Shown here in pieces: positions 24,376 through 34,970 of a stretch of DNA of 64,000 nucleotides. Origin of the DNA: Atherinomorus stipes (Eukaryota; Chordata; Actinopteri; Atheriniformes; Atherinidae); the NCBI GenBank assembly GCA_023101725.1, contig JALJCO010010567.1:35001-99000 (forward strand). The letters are read 5' to 3'. The notes below the pieces were generated by a model, which ran no database searches, had not been told where the DNA came from, and saw only the letters and a program-made list of their open reading frames with translations. Position 1 is the first letter of the stretch, and each line of letters starts with the position of its first letter. Both the position numbers and the translations under genes were made by a program.

Positions 24376-24671
24376 CATACAGACACGGGCATGAAAAAGC
24401 TCCGCCTTTTTCTGCCAGAAGTGGTGCAGTAATAGTGCACTATCGCTGCACTATTACTGACTGAACGATTTGTCCCGTGAATACGTCATCACGCACGGTG
24501 TCCAAACTTGGCGTGTGGAAACGTCCTTGTTCCGGGCGTTCATTTATGCTCTGAAATCGTTTCCCCTGGGCACACAGACGTTTCTCTGTGTGATTGAATT
24601 AGCAGACAAGTCGCTGGTAAGTGGCTGACAGTCGGCAGAAAGGGGAACTTTTTCATGCCCACATCTGTATG
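24376..24671. mobile_element. Complete MITE N, cataca...tgtatg ends
   Basis: The left end catacagacacgggcatgaa and right end ttcatgcccacatctgtatg form inverted repeats of about 35 bp that continue through 'aagctcc' / 'ggaactt'. A perfect 13-bp hairpin (24427-24439 / 24447-24459) lies inside. A second, partial copy is at 62575-62790. Confidence 0.8.
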
Positions 24672-25320
24672 GCTGTCATACTGCTACATTTCATTGCTAA
24701 AACCTTAGCATTGCAATATTAAGCATCCTTGTTTCCGTCATAGATCACATTTACCTTGTTAGTACAGAAGAAAGACCTCTGTGGGTCCCGTTTGATTCGC
24801 AGACTGGATCGGAGCTCCCTCCAATTAAAAAAAAGAAGGAAGAAAAGCTGCTTGGTTGTTTACTCCCATCTTACCCTGGTGCCGGTGTTGTGCCTAAAAA
24901 TGCCCCCCTGCCATGGGGACTGGTCAGACTCCAGTTTGTTTCTCTTCGTCTCACAAGACAAAACTTTTCTTCTTTGTCTTACTGGAGTCTGAGTTGGGGT
25001 TTGAAATGCTCCTGCTCTTCATCTTTTAGCAGCAGTTAGTGTTGTCTCAACACGCATGGACCTGCGGTGGCGGAATACGACACTGGTGCAGCCAGACGAA
25101 AGAGAACATGCAGCTCGTCTCGCCCACAAGCGCCCCCTAGAGGCTTTGTACCCAAAACTCTCACATTAAGCATTCAGAAACAATATCAGAGACCACCGCA
25201 GTGAAGAAAGATCAGCTCATTCTACACATCAAGCAGTTGTTAGGAGTTGTGGAGGAAAGAAAAGAATAGTATTTAACATTTAAACTTGTATAATGTTTAA
25301 ATCCACCAGCAGAGCTACGG
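24672..25320. other. Intron, nothing recognised
   Basis: Unique sequence with no supported feature. Confidence 0.4.
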
Positions 25321-25665
25321 TGCTCACAAAGAGACTGAGCAGCATCTCCTGCTCATCTTTGAAAAAGAGCTTGCGGAGAAAAAAACGCACAAATGTAAGT
25401 ATTTTACAAATATGAAAATTGCTATTTTAACGTATTTCAGTGTGAAAAAAATTGCTATTTTCATAACGTTACGTGCTGCTGCAGACAGCATTGTGAACTC
25501 TTCCGGAAACAGCTGTGATGTCAGTTTACTGCACAAACGATGATGCATGAGGATTTTGAAGGGTTGTTCCATTTCTTAATTCAATCTAGCAATGGAAATG
25601 GAAGGGCTAGGGGTAGGGTCGAGGTAGTGATGAAAATAGGAATTGGAATCGGGCAGTTGTCCTGT
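25321..25665. repeat. Interspersed repeat I, copy 1
   Basis: It shares 'cacaaatgtaagtatttt', 'cagctgtgatgtcagtttac', 'gatgcatgaggatttt' and 'ggaagggctagggg' with the copies at 28500-30770 and 32281-34680. Likely an old hAT-type element. Boundaries are approximate. Confidence 0.65.
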
Positions 25666-26660
25666 CTGAGCTGTGACAGTTGATGTTTTCACATGGCTTA
25701 CCTAAAAAGCTCGTTTGAAGTGGAGTAGCACAAACATCTAGCATGGAAATAAAGACTGTTTCCGTTAGAACTGGAAGTCGGACGTATTTCACGCAAGCAC
25801 TCATGGGGGCTGGAATAATGTGGATATGAGACATAAAGTGCATAATGCAATATGTTTAAGATCTTCAAAAAGACCCATATCTTTAGATAACTTTAACTCA
25901 TTTATATTTAATTTGACCAGATCATCTCAATCACGTATCTTTGGTTCCAAGCAAACCTTTAAAGATACCTTTGAAGCATGAGAGAATTTTCTGATCACCC
26001 TGTTTAGTCTATTTGTTTATTACATCTAAGTTATTGTGGCAAGCTGCATCTGTTGGTAAATTGATGTGTAATTACTCTTCATCCAACACAAGCCATCCAT
26101 CACTCATCTAACATGATGGATTGGAGACTTTTATCTTTCCACCCCATTTTTCTAACATCTGATGCATTAATCAGGCAACAATTCTTTTTCCTGACAGGCT
26201 AAAACTGTGATCTTTCATGGTGATCAAAACCCTCAGCAACCGCTCCCTCTCTCTCCGTCCCCATAAATGAGCACTGAAGCGTCGGTAAATCACAGCCCAG
26301 GCGTAATAACTTGCACTGCTTCCTCCATAAGGGCCTCTGAACCCGTCTCGGCTGACGCATTTACATGCACTTTATGTCAGGCGGCTCTTTTGCTGGAGAG
26401 GAGAGGACATCAGCTGCAGCATGTACTTACAGAGAACAGCTTTTTGTTTCATAATAGATGTGGACAACATGTTAAAAGGGAAGAGAAGATTATACTGGGA
26501 AAATACCAAACAGTCTAACTTTATTTGCTCTCACATTGCAGTCGCCATGTTAGTTGCAGAGACTGAGATGCACACAAGGCAAAAACAATAAATACAAGTA
26601 ATCAAATGAGGGTTGTAGAAAACTAGGATGTATACTATAATTACTTCCCAAACTGTGTGT
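25666..26660. other. Intron, nothing recognised
   Basis: Unique sequence with no supported feature. Confidence 0.45.
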
Positions 26661-26699
26661 TGAAACCATTTATCACAGATTATTTTAACTTTGAACTGA

Positions 26700-27737
26700 A
26701 AAAATGAAACACTGGTTTAATGTGAATAAATTATCCTTAAATTTTGATAAATCATGTTATTTTGTAATAGAAATGCAAATATTGAAATATCATTGGGGAT
26801 AAAAGGTACTAAAATTGAAAAAGTGAGTGAAACAAAGTTTTTAGGAGTTATTATTATTATTATCATTAGTTATTATTGAAGAAAATATTTCTTGGAAACC
26901 ACATATTAACAGTATAAAAATAAAAATAGCTAAACAGTTGCAGTATTACATAAAGTAAAAGATGATTTGAATAAAAATGCTTTATTGTTAATTATATAAT
27001 TCTTTAATTGTTCCATATCTGACCTATTGTATAGAAATCTGGGGAACTACATTTACCACAAACATTAAACCAGTTTTCATTTTACAAAAAATAAAAAAGC
27101 AATAATCATAAGTGGAAGTACAAACAGAGATCCATCACATCCGTTGTTTGTCAAGTTGCAATTATTAAAATTTGAAGATTTAGTTGATTACAATGTGATT
27201 ACAAAGCCCATATATAAAGCCCATAAACAAAATTTACCATAAAATATACAAAAAAGAAGAAAAAGCCGTTATGAATTAAAAAGATTGGCAGAACTAAAAC
27301 CTTGGAACGATGTGTTTCTGTTTACGGAGTTGGATTATGGAATTAGTTGGATAAAGAAATGAAAGAAGCTAAATCATTGTTCGTGTTTGAAAAAAAAAGG
27401 TTAGATATATGATGTTAACAAAGTATAAAGAATTGTGTTAGTGTTTTGATTACATTGTTATCTGTTGATGCTTAGAAAACAAATACGCTCTACAGTTGGC
27501 CTGCTGATGTTTTTAGTTTTCTGTATCTTTCTTGTTTTTTTTTTTGTTTTTGTTTTTTTGTTCAATTATGATTCATATGATGATTTGAGTGTGAGAAAGG
27601 GCAGGTTATAGATAAGATTTTTGTCCTTCTGGTCCCTTTCATTCAGATGTTTATTATTTTATGGTTTTTTATATTGTGTCATGTATTTTGTTTTGTCCAA
27701 CGAATAAAATAAAGATGTAAACTAAACTAAACTAACT
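26700..27737 (+). mobile_element. 3' half of a decayed L2-like LINE with tandem tail
   Basis: Broken frames carry the post-catalytic RT series: an N-K-L-S-L-like start, N-I-S-W-K-P-H-I, I-V-P-Y-L-T-Y-C, I-E-I-W-G-T-T and I-S-G-S-T-N-R. A short 3' UTR follows and ends in tandem aaact units at about 27716-27737, as L2-like LINEs often do. It is 5' truncated and on the plus strand. Confidence 0.78.
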
Positions 27738-28500
27738 CTCATTGCCTTCTCCCTTAAAAATGAAGGATTATCAGATATTTCAGGTGTTTTGGCTTTGGTT
27801 CTGCCTTTGTGCATGTGCAGTTTGTATTTTTATATATATCAATGTTTTTTTTTTTTTTTTTTACCATGAATATTAAAGATGTGACCAAAACTAAAATATA
27901 AAGCAGCATTTTCTTTTAATCAAGTCCTCAGCAGTCCTTTAAAAGCACTAGAACAGAAGATTTCTTTGTTCATTAGAACCGTGTGTTGAAAGGATCTTTT
28001 TTTTTATCATTATTAACTCATTTCTATTCCCCTTCATGCCTAAAGATGCTCAGATGTAGCCCTACATCTCTGCCTCATTTACCGTGCACAGATCTGTTAA
28101 TATGCTAATCAGCCCTGCCTCCGCCTCCACCGCTGCAGCTCCCCCGCCCCGACTCTGCTCCAGCACTCCAGACTCCGCCACGTTCCTGATGGACAGCACT
28201 GACAACTCTGCTTCCAGGCTGTTGTTCCCAGATGGAAACGCTTGTCCATGTTATGACACTAAATGCTTATTTTGTCGAAGGTATACCATGTATTCACGTT
28301 AACGAAGCTAAAAGATTTTTGAAGCTGTTTAAATCTTCTGTCCTCGTTTCCTGTCCTCAGCCTTCGTTTTGTGAGGGTTTACTTGGAAGAAGCACCTGCT
28401 CTTGTCTCTTAATCAGACGCATCATTCATCTTCCGCCAGACCCTTCATATTTCACTTCTGATTTATTCAAACAGTGAATTCCAGTTCCCCCCTCAGCCCA
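27738..28500. other. Intron, nothing recognised
   Basis: Poly-T at about 27844-27862; otherwise unique. Open frames at 28084-28477 have no domain. Confidence 0.45.
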
Positions 28501-28886
28501 AACCCTTTGTTTCATGCGTTCATGTGAAGGGGTCCTGATGTCCTGATTCCTGTTCAGAGCCAGGGGTTGGGGGGGAGTGGTAGGGCTATCTGGTCCTCCA
28601 AACGGAGATTTTCCATGGGCACACTAGAAAACGAGTCAGATGATATTACCCATAATTTCATGCAAAATATGGGCATCATGGCGAGGAAATCTGCAGTGGC
28701 AGCTAAATAAACACAAAAATGTGAGTATTTTTTTTGTAAAAAACAAATGAAAATCACTTTTTTAAGGTTTTACAGACAGTTTTATTACAAACTTTAAAAA
28801 TTTGCTAGTTGCATAATGTTACATGCATCTGCTCATGTCTGTAACATAATGTTAACATCAAGCTCTTTTCCTTTCTTTTACATTTT
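28501..28886. repeat. Interspersed repeat I, copy 2, left part
   Basis: It shares 'cacaaaaatgtgagtatttt', 'acagacagttttattacaaa' and 'gcatctgctca' with copy 3. It is interrupted at 28887 by element J and resumes at 30082. Confidence 0.65.
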
Positions 28887-30081
28887 CAGTGCTGGGGAAA
28901 ATACTTCCTTAGTGTATTTAGTCACAGAATACACACTTAAAAATGTATTTTTTAACGTATTTCGTTACATGTCTTAATTCCAGTACTGTATTCTAAATAC
29001 TTTAAATACTTCTCCTTAAACAGCATTGATGTCTATCAAATGCCACATAAGGTAATGGCAGCTCCTTCCGCAGGAAAATTGAGTATTTTATTTATAAACA
29101 TTATTTGAAATGAATTAAAGTTACAGTACGTTAGAATTACTGGCATTTGGTGGTAAAGATGGGTATTTAAAAAAAAACAAACGTTTTCTTTCAAATGACT
29201 TCATATTCCAAGCACTGTTGTGAATGTATGGTGGCTGTTAATTGCCAAAATTCTCCCAGACAAAGACGATTTCATGTGTGAGCGGATCAGTGGTCTTAGG
29301 TGTAGCTATGACTGGATCATGAGTACAGGTGTTACTGACCCCAAACAGTCTCTAACTCCCATTAAACAAAGCTGCTACAGCAGTTTGAAAGTTGAGTTCT
29401 CATTTCACACACATTGATTTGTCCATTCAAGGACACCGTTGTAAAAATGGTGGAACAAATATGGCAGTCTCCATATGTGCACCGCCCAGCAAGTAAATAT
29501 AAATGACTCATTCTAAGAAAATAAACATAACAGCTGTTCTAGTGCAGCGATTACACATTAGTAGAAACACAGTAAGGGCATGGAGGGGGAGACTCGTACT
29601 TTATCTGATTGGAAAGGGGAGAGAGAAGGAGAATGAAAAGAAATACAGCAAAGATGGAGAAGAACAACACGATTTGGGTGTATGTTTTTCAATTAAGTAT
29701 AATAAAAGGTTCAGGGGAAGAAGGGGATCTCCGGGGGATTTAAAGGAAGAGAAAACGGGGTGGGGAGTTTTGGTTATCATCAAAAAAAGGGGAAAAAGGG
29801 CATAAGCCGATGGAAATAAATAAAGGAAAAAAAAAAAAGAGGAGATGAGGAGGGAAAAAATAAAAAAAAAAAAATGAAAAAAATATTAAAAAAGGGAATA
29901 AAAATCCTTTAAATTATAAATCACATTTTCTGCCATTTTCTGAGAAAAACACACAAGTATTCTAGTGGTATTACAAAAGTAACTGTATTCTACATACCCA
30001 GATTTAAAATAATAACTTTACCGGAACACAGTTACTCATAAACAGTTTTCAAAATACGTATTTCGCTACTCACCAACACTG
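28887..30081. mobile_element. hAT-like element J, cagtgctgggg...caacactg ends
   Basis: The left cagtgctggggaaaatactt and right cgctactcaccaacactg ends are inverted repeats of a well-known fish DNA element (form CAGTGTTGGGGAG). The flanking octamers tacatttt (28879-28886) and tacgtgtt (30082-30089) are a decayed 8-bp duplication. The matching uninterrupted site in copy 3 of repeat I reads tacgtttt. It contains repeat C copy 3 and a poor-quality stretch. Confidence 0.7.
29115..29490 (+). repeat. TTAA family C, copy 3, nested in J
   Basis: It starts TTAAagttacagtacgttag and continues 'cactgttgtgaatgtatggt', 'ggtcttaggtgtagctatga' and 'cacacattgatttgtcc'. The right end is lost in the poor-quality stretch that follows. 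Confidence 0.75.
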
Positions 30082-30730
30082 TACGTGTTTCAGCCCAAAG
30101 CCAAACAAACAATCCAATCACCCAAGAAAGGAGATCATTGCTGCTGCAGCTGCACTTGCTGCATTGCAAAGTCTTCCCTAAACGGCCATGATGCAAGTTT
30201 ATTGCGCCACGGGACACTATTCATAACGCATGAGGATTTCGAAGGGTTGTCCCATCTCTTAGGGGAATAATGGGGATTATCCGCTTACCGGGACTTTTGG
30301 GGGTTTGGGTTTTCTTTTTTTGGGAATTTAAAAAGCGGTTCTTGTTTTTAATATTTTTTAAATATAAAAATCCACATCTGGTTTTTATTCAGAAAAAAAT
30401 AAAAAAAGAGATGGGGGGAGGGGGAAAAATATAATTTTGCGTGGGGCGACCATCGAATATAGTTGATTTATTAAAAAAAACAATATATTTGGCCTGGGAG
30501 GGGGAGAAGGAGGGATTGTTAAGGGCAGGCTAAACCAGGCAACAAAAACATTATTTTTTTTTGGTGGTCGATGTGATTTTTTTTATTCATATTAAAAGAA
30601 TGGAATGATTAAATAAGGTGGGGCAAATTCAATAATTGCTTCTTATTGGGGGGGGGAATAATAAGAATTAATAGCTGGGAGAAAAAAATTTATTTATTTT
30701 CTTTAAAATTATGAATCCCTAGCACCTGAA
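29580..30730. other. Suspect low-quality, homopolymer-rich stretch
   Basis: The sequence is dominated by runs of A and G, with words such as 'gggagggggaaaaa' and 'ttggggggggg', unlike anything else in the window. Recognisable repeat I and J sequence (29950-30260) lies between two such blocks. The look is of uncorrected reads or a badly filled gap. I do not annotate the open frames here. Confidence 0.55.
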
Positions 30731-30770
30731 ACTAGGGGTAGGGATGAAAATAAGAACTGAAGTTGAGCCT
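30082..30770. repeat. Interspersed repeat I, copy 2, right part
   Basis: It resumes with 'cagcccaaagcc', 'gatcattgctgctgcag', 'gcatgaggatttcgaagggt' and later 'actaggggtagggatgaaaa'. The middle is disturbed by the suspect stretch. Confidence 0.6.
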
Positions 30771-31023
30771 AAATGTTCCGATTAGTTTGTCTACAACAAA
30801 CCTGAGTTAAAAAGTGCTGCTTGCTGTGTTGATTGTTATTTACATAATTAAATAATGAAAACAGAATGTGCTGTGTGTCTGCAGTCCTGCAGCATTGGCC
30901 TGTTCTCATCCAGAAGCTGCAGCCATTTGAGTGTAAAACTGCCAGTTAATACCTGCTCTTCAGATGTCCAAATATAGGCGCCAACATAGCCACGGCGAAC
31001 CATTTCACAGATGATAAATCGCA

Positions 31024-32138
31024 TAAGGTCAGATTTATCAAGATCCAAATTTGCGTGTAGTAATTTGCCCACGCAATCTGGAATTCTGCGTGAGGGGCTG
31101 AACCAGGGTTTGCGGGTGATTTACCAAGAATGAAGGCGCAAATGACAGCGAGTGCAAACATGTTGGAAACGCCCCTGTATAAATTAGGTTTTGCGTGTTT
31201 CAAGGTTTGCAGCGTAGCGACTTGCGAGAGACGACAGCTCAAAAGTAAATATGATGCCAGTCGCCAGATGAGGATGGAGATATTTGGAGGATGGAATAAA
31301 CTAAAACAATTTAAAATAAGTATGATAAATATCAAAAAGGTTCAACAAGTATCTGGGGAGTATCTAGTATATGGGGACATGGATCAGGAGTTGCTGAACA
31401 TGGATCAGGAGTTGCTGAACAAATGAAAGTGTCTGCAGCTCCGACATGGTCTCTATTACGCAGGAGTTGCGCACTTCGGCACAATGCCGACGGCTTCAGA
31501 GCTCGCGCTGCCAGATGATCCTGTGGTTTTGTCCAGGTGCTGAAATCCAAACTAAAACGTGACGTTGGCAAAAAGGGGGAAAAAAAAGACACAATTAATG
31601 CCGCTTTAGTTCTAATCAAGCTGCGCAGTGGCTGATAGCCTTCATTTATCCAGAATGTTTTACACCCGTGTTAAATAGTGGTTTGCTGTACCGATTTTTA
31701 TTGAATTAACAATGAGAACTAAAGACTCATGAGAAAATATTTTGAATCAGATTTGTGTGTGTCAGGGCTTGTCCGTCTCAGAAGTTTCAGCCTTTTGTGC
31801 ACAAAGCTGCAAGTTGCACCTGCTTTTCAGACATGCTAAAATAGACGCAAAAAACCAGCAATGCTATGTGTCTCACGGTTGATAAATCACCTTGCCAGTG
31901 CTAAATTAATATATTTACATTTTCTCCTCTTATTTCACGCAAAAGTGCATGTAAACGCCCCACATTGCATATTCATTGCAGAAAAAGTACTAAATGGATA
32001 AGAGGCGCTATTTAGCACGTTTTAAAGACCAAACCCTTTTAGCATGCTGTTAATAGATCAGTTTGTATGTTTTTTTGTGTGTGGAGTGAGATAGCTCATG
32101 TTTTTATACACGCAAACCTTGATAGATGCGGACCATAG
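31024..32138. mobile_element. Element G, copy 1
   Basis: Left 'gatttatcaagatcc' plus 'gtgtagtaatttgcccacgc'; right 'acacgcaaaccttgatagatgcggacc'-like end. It shares long blocks with 41968-43844, including 'tggatcaggagttgctg', 'gtgtctgcagctccgac' and 'tgcatattcattgcag'. A 21-bp tandem duplication is present at about 31379-31421. Confidence 0.75.
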
Positions 32139-32280
32139 TGTACAAAGCTGGATATTTTGCATATCGTCCTCCCAATATTGTGAAAGTTCTGGCAGAAACA
32201 CCCATATTGCATATTCATCAATAGCAGGTGCTGTTTTGCCTGTTTAACAGCCGCAAACCTGGTTGAGCCCTGTTAGTATG
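32139..32280. repeat. Fragment related to element O
   Basis: Contains 'atcgtcctcccaatatt', 'ctggcagaaaca' and 'gccctgtta', loosely matching 59280-59420 read in reverse. Confidence 0.35.
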
Positions 32281-33037
32281 TTAAGGTCACTTTAATGTAC
32301 AACAGACAGTTTTATTACAAATGTGAAAGAAATCCCTTTTGTAGTGTTATGTGCATCTGCTCAGGTTTGTAAAGTAACGTTTAGGTTAAAGGAATAGTAC
32401 ACCCACAGAATGATGTAACTTTATTTTCCACTTCCCCTCATGGTGAGCAAGACGCTGGAGCACTTTTTTAATATCTCAAACGCAGCCGGAGATCGGACAG
32501 GTTTTCATTTTCCCCCAACTTTTATATGTAATGGAGTTCGCCGGGGCCCGAGCCAAAAAGGTCCATAAAAGTCCACACAAACTTGTCAATATTCCTCCAT
32601 ACTGCTTGTCCAATGTAATCCAAGTGTCCCGAGTGGGTAGCGTCCAGAATTTACTCGAACAACATCATTTAGTATATTTTTAGAGCCTAAACAGTAGAAC
32701 ATCGTACTTTTGCGAAGTATGCATATGCGCGTTCATGAAACTACAGAAGCCTTGGCGTTCAGAGCCTACTCCGCCGATAATGCAAGCGTAGAAGAAGAAA
32801 TTTGCTGTTTACATTGTGCTAAGAGTGCCAGACAAGCCGGGACAAACACAAAAAGGGTTGGATATGGATCAGCGTGAGCCTACGTCACAACCCGGAATTC
32901 ACGTGACCACGAAGCTGGTCCCGGTGAAAATATGCTTCGTATTTGAACGGCGTCTGATGGACTATGAGCCTCAAAAACTGCTTTTGCACCCTTTTTGATT
33001 TTTCTCTCCGCCGGTCTGTCTTTGAAATAATATAGAA

Positions 33038-33220
33038 ATGACGTCCAGTTATACTGAAAGTCTTACTGCCGACGCTAGAAGAAGATACGAAGCTAAACTA
33101 GTATCTGTTGGACTAAGTGATGCCCATCTTCTGCTGCTACAGCCTGGTTAGACGAACCTACCTGTACATAACAGCCTGATGATCAGTTTCCCGATCTCAT
33201 GATGTATTTGGTTTCATCAG
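33038..33220 (+). pseudogene. First exon of a possible YqaJ-type nuclease ORF, broken
   Basis: The ATG at 33038 opens M-T-S-S-Y-T-E-S-L-T-A-D-A-R-R-R-Y-E-A-K-L, resembling the 'LTxEARxRYxxKL' N-terminus of YqaJ-like proteins found in some transposons. A stop falls at 33149. After a frame change, F-P-D-L-M-M-Y-L-V-S-S runs into a good donor (cag|gtaagc) at 33220. The nuclease core itself is not present, so the assignment is tentative. Confidence 0.45.
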
Positions 33221-33538
33221 GTAAGCCCCGTGTTCAAGCCATTTATTTTTTATAGAATATTAATTTTCCCCGGATTTTTAAGAAATGGTGGTATTTCTTT
33301 GATGTACTTCTCAGGAGTTTACTCTCATTGATAAAGCTATAAGTTACCGGCAGTCTCATCTGTATGTAACTGGTTATGACTGTGCATGTTTATAACGCTG
33401 CAAATGCCTTTCTGCCGCTTTTTATGCTTTTATTCTTATGTGGGAACATTGATGGCAGTAATCTGGATGAACGTGATCGTTAACAGTCCTGAGGAGACGG
33501 GACAGCGGGCGGCGCTGTGATTCTGTACATCCACTGAT

Positions 33539-33841
33539 TTAATGGTGTTTTCTATCATCTGTACAAAAACAACTACAGGGTTTAAAAAGTGAGACCACAT
33601 TATATGCTTTTTTATCAGTCACAAAGTGATCCGAACATATTGTTAGATGTTTCCATGGTTTCCAGCGTGAACTGTCAGCATTTATGGGCTTGATAGCAGC
33701 TAGCCACTTAGCATGTTGTTCGGGACTTTTTCTGTTGTTTTGGGAACTGGAACAAACATATTCTCTTGTCCGTGTGATAGATATGTTTATGGCAGCCAGA
33801 CACAGCGGGACTTCTCGGTATTTCCAAAGTAGAATAAACAA
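33539..33841 (-). pseudogene. THAP-like domain remnant of a transposase
   Basis: The 100-residue frame contains P-L-C-L-A-A-I-N near residue 12, then K-W-L-A-A-I-K-P, then K-P-W-K-H-L-T-I-C-S-D-H-F-V. C-x2-H inside 'CSDHF' and the upstream W fit a C2CH zinc-binding THAP domain. The second cysteine of the first pair appears lost. The frame ends soon after the domain, with no DDE region in the element. Confidence 0.65.
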
Positions 33842-34690
33842 AGATTGACGAGTAATGAAGCAGTTAATTCAGTGGCTCCCCTATGCAACGAAGCGATGTT
33901 TTCACCTGTTACCTAACCGGATGTGATGAATTTGGTAAAAATTCCAGGATGCTCGCGGTGATCCATCGATTTAAAACAAAGAAAGAAAGAAAAAGAGAAC
34001 ACGCAATGTTGTCTGCCGCGGCTTCCGTAGTTTCGTGAACGCGCATCGGCGTGCTTGCAGGAGATGCGATGTAGTCCTGTTTAGGCTCTACAAATATAGT
34101 AAATGATGTTGTTTCGAGTAAATTCTGGACGCTACCCACTCAGGACACTTGGATTACATTGGACGAGCAGTATGGAGGAATATTGACAAGTTTTTGTGGA
34201 CTTTTATGGACCTTTTTGGCTCGGACCCTGGCGAACTCCATTATATGAAAGTTGGGGGGAAACGAGAAGCATTCCTGATCTCCGGCTGCATTTGAGATAT
34301 TAAAAAAGTGCTCCAGCGTCTTGCTCACCATGAGGGGAAGTGGAAAATAAAGTTACATCATTCTATGGGTGTACTATTCCTTTAAGCTTGAGTGGAAGCC
34401 GTCTTCTCTTCCTTTCATTTTTACGTTTTTTCGTCCAAAGCTGGACAAATAATCCAATTACCCAGGAAAGGGAGATTATTGCTGCTGCAGAAAGCATTGC
34501 AAACTCTTCCAGAAGCAGCTGTGATGTCAGTTTACTGCTCCACGGATGACTGTTGGTGACACGTGAGGATTATGGAGGGTTGTCTCATTTCTTATGGGAA
34601 TAACTGAATCAAGCCAAGGGGAAGGGCTAGGGATGAAAATCATTGGAATTGGGCCAAAGCCTCCTCTCTACTGTGTAAAAAGGAGCTTAC

Positions 34691-34970
34691 CTTGAGTGCA
34701 GTGGACCCCAGCTCCAGGCCCACCAGGACCGTCCTGTCAACCAGCTCTGCGATCCTGGGGTCGGCCACTTTGAGGGAGTCCTGGACCAGGTCTGTGACGT
34801 CCACCTGCCAGTCTGGTCCCAGCATGGTGATGACCTGGTCGGTGCCCTCCGTCGACGTGGTGTGGAACTGGGTCAGGACCTTGACCAGAGCCCGCTGGTA
34901 CTGCAGGGTGCAGCCTCGACTCACCCGCCGCTCGTCCTCGTCGTCGTCTGTGTCGCTGTCCCTGGTGCTC
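34691..34970 (-). CDS. tmem132: TMEM132-family internal exon B
   Basis: This 280-bp exon follows an acceptor ending ccgtctgtcccag and ends in ...G-S-T-A-L-K before a GTAAGC donor. One base completes the split codon from exon A as AGG (Arg). The acidic stretch S-T-R-D-S-D-T-D-D-D-E-D-E-R-R follows, then R-G-C-T-L-Q-Y-Q, which is strongly diagnostic of TMEM132 proteins. Next come T-Q-F-H-T-T-S-T-E-G-T-D-Q-V and M-L-G-P-D-W-Q-V-D-V-T-D-L-V. The local GC content is far higher than in the flanking intron, as expected for a fish exon. The wording 'TTSxEGTDQVxTMLGPDW' is what points, from memory only, to the E/B side of the family. The frame is intact. Confidence 0.94.

Larger units (their letters stand above)
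32866..33964. mobile_element. ISL2EU-like DNA transposon relic
   Basis: The ends ggatcagcgtgagc (left) and gctcgcggtgatcc (right) are 14-bp inverted repeats with two mismatches. The flanks are a 2-bp AT duplication: B copies elsewhere read ggatATtgattt, and here ggatAT|...|ATcgattt. Inside are the starts of two converging genes, a possible YqaJ-like one on plus and a THAP-like one on minus. That gene pair and a 2-bp duplication fit ISL2EU elements as I recall them. The middle of the element is missing. Confidence 0.65.
32386..34385. mobile_element. TTAA family B, copy 4: full arms, carrying an inserted transposon
   Basis: The left end TTAAaggaatagtacacc (32386) and right end gtgtactattcctTTAA (34385) are present, and both arms are about 370 bp. 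This is the only copy with both complete arms. The core is split at 'ggttggatat' by a separate 1.1-kb element (32866-33964). Without it, the B element would be about 0.9 kb. Confidence 0.9.
32281..34680. repeat. Interspersed repeat I, copy 3, split by element B
   Basis: The left part 32281-32385 ('acagacagttttattacaaa', 'gtgcatctgctcagg') and the right part 34386-34680 ('cgtccaaagctggacaaa', 'gcagctgtgatgtcagttta', 'gaagggctagggatgaaaa') bracket the family B insertion. Confidence 0.7.

Noticed and set aside
32386..34385. Reading the THAP and YqaJ-like pieces as the genes of family B (a Kolobok-type element)
   Set aside because: Other B copies join the core directly with a single AT, so the 1.1-kb block is a separate insertion with its own ends and AT duplication.
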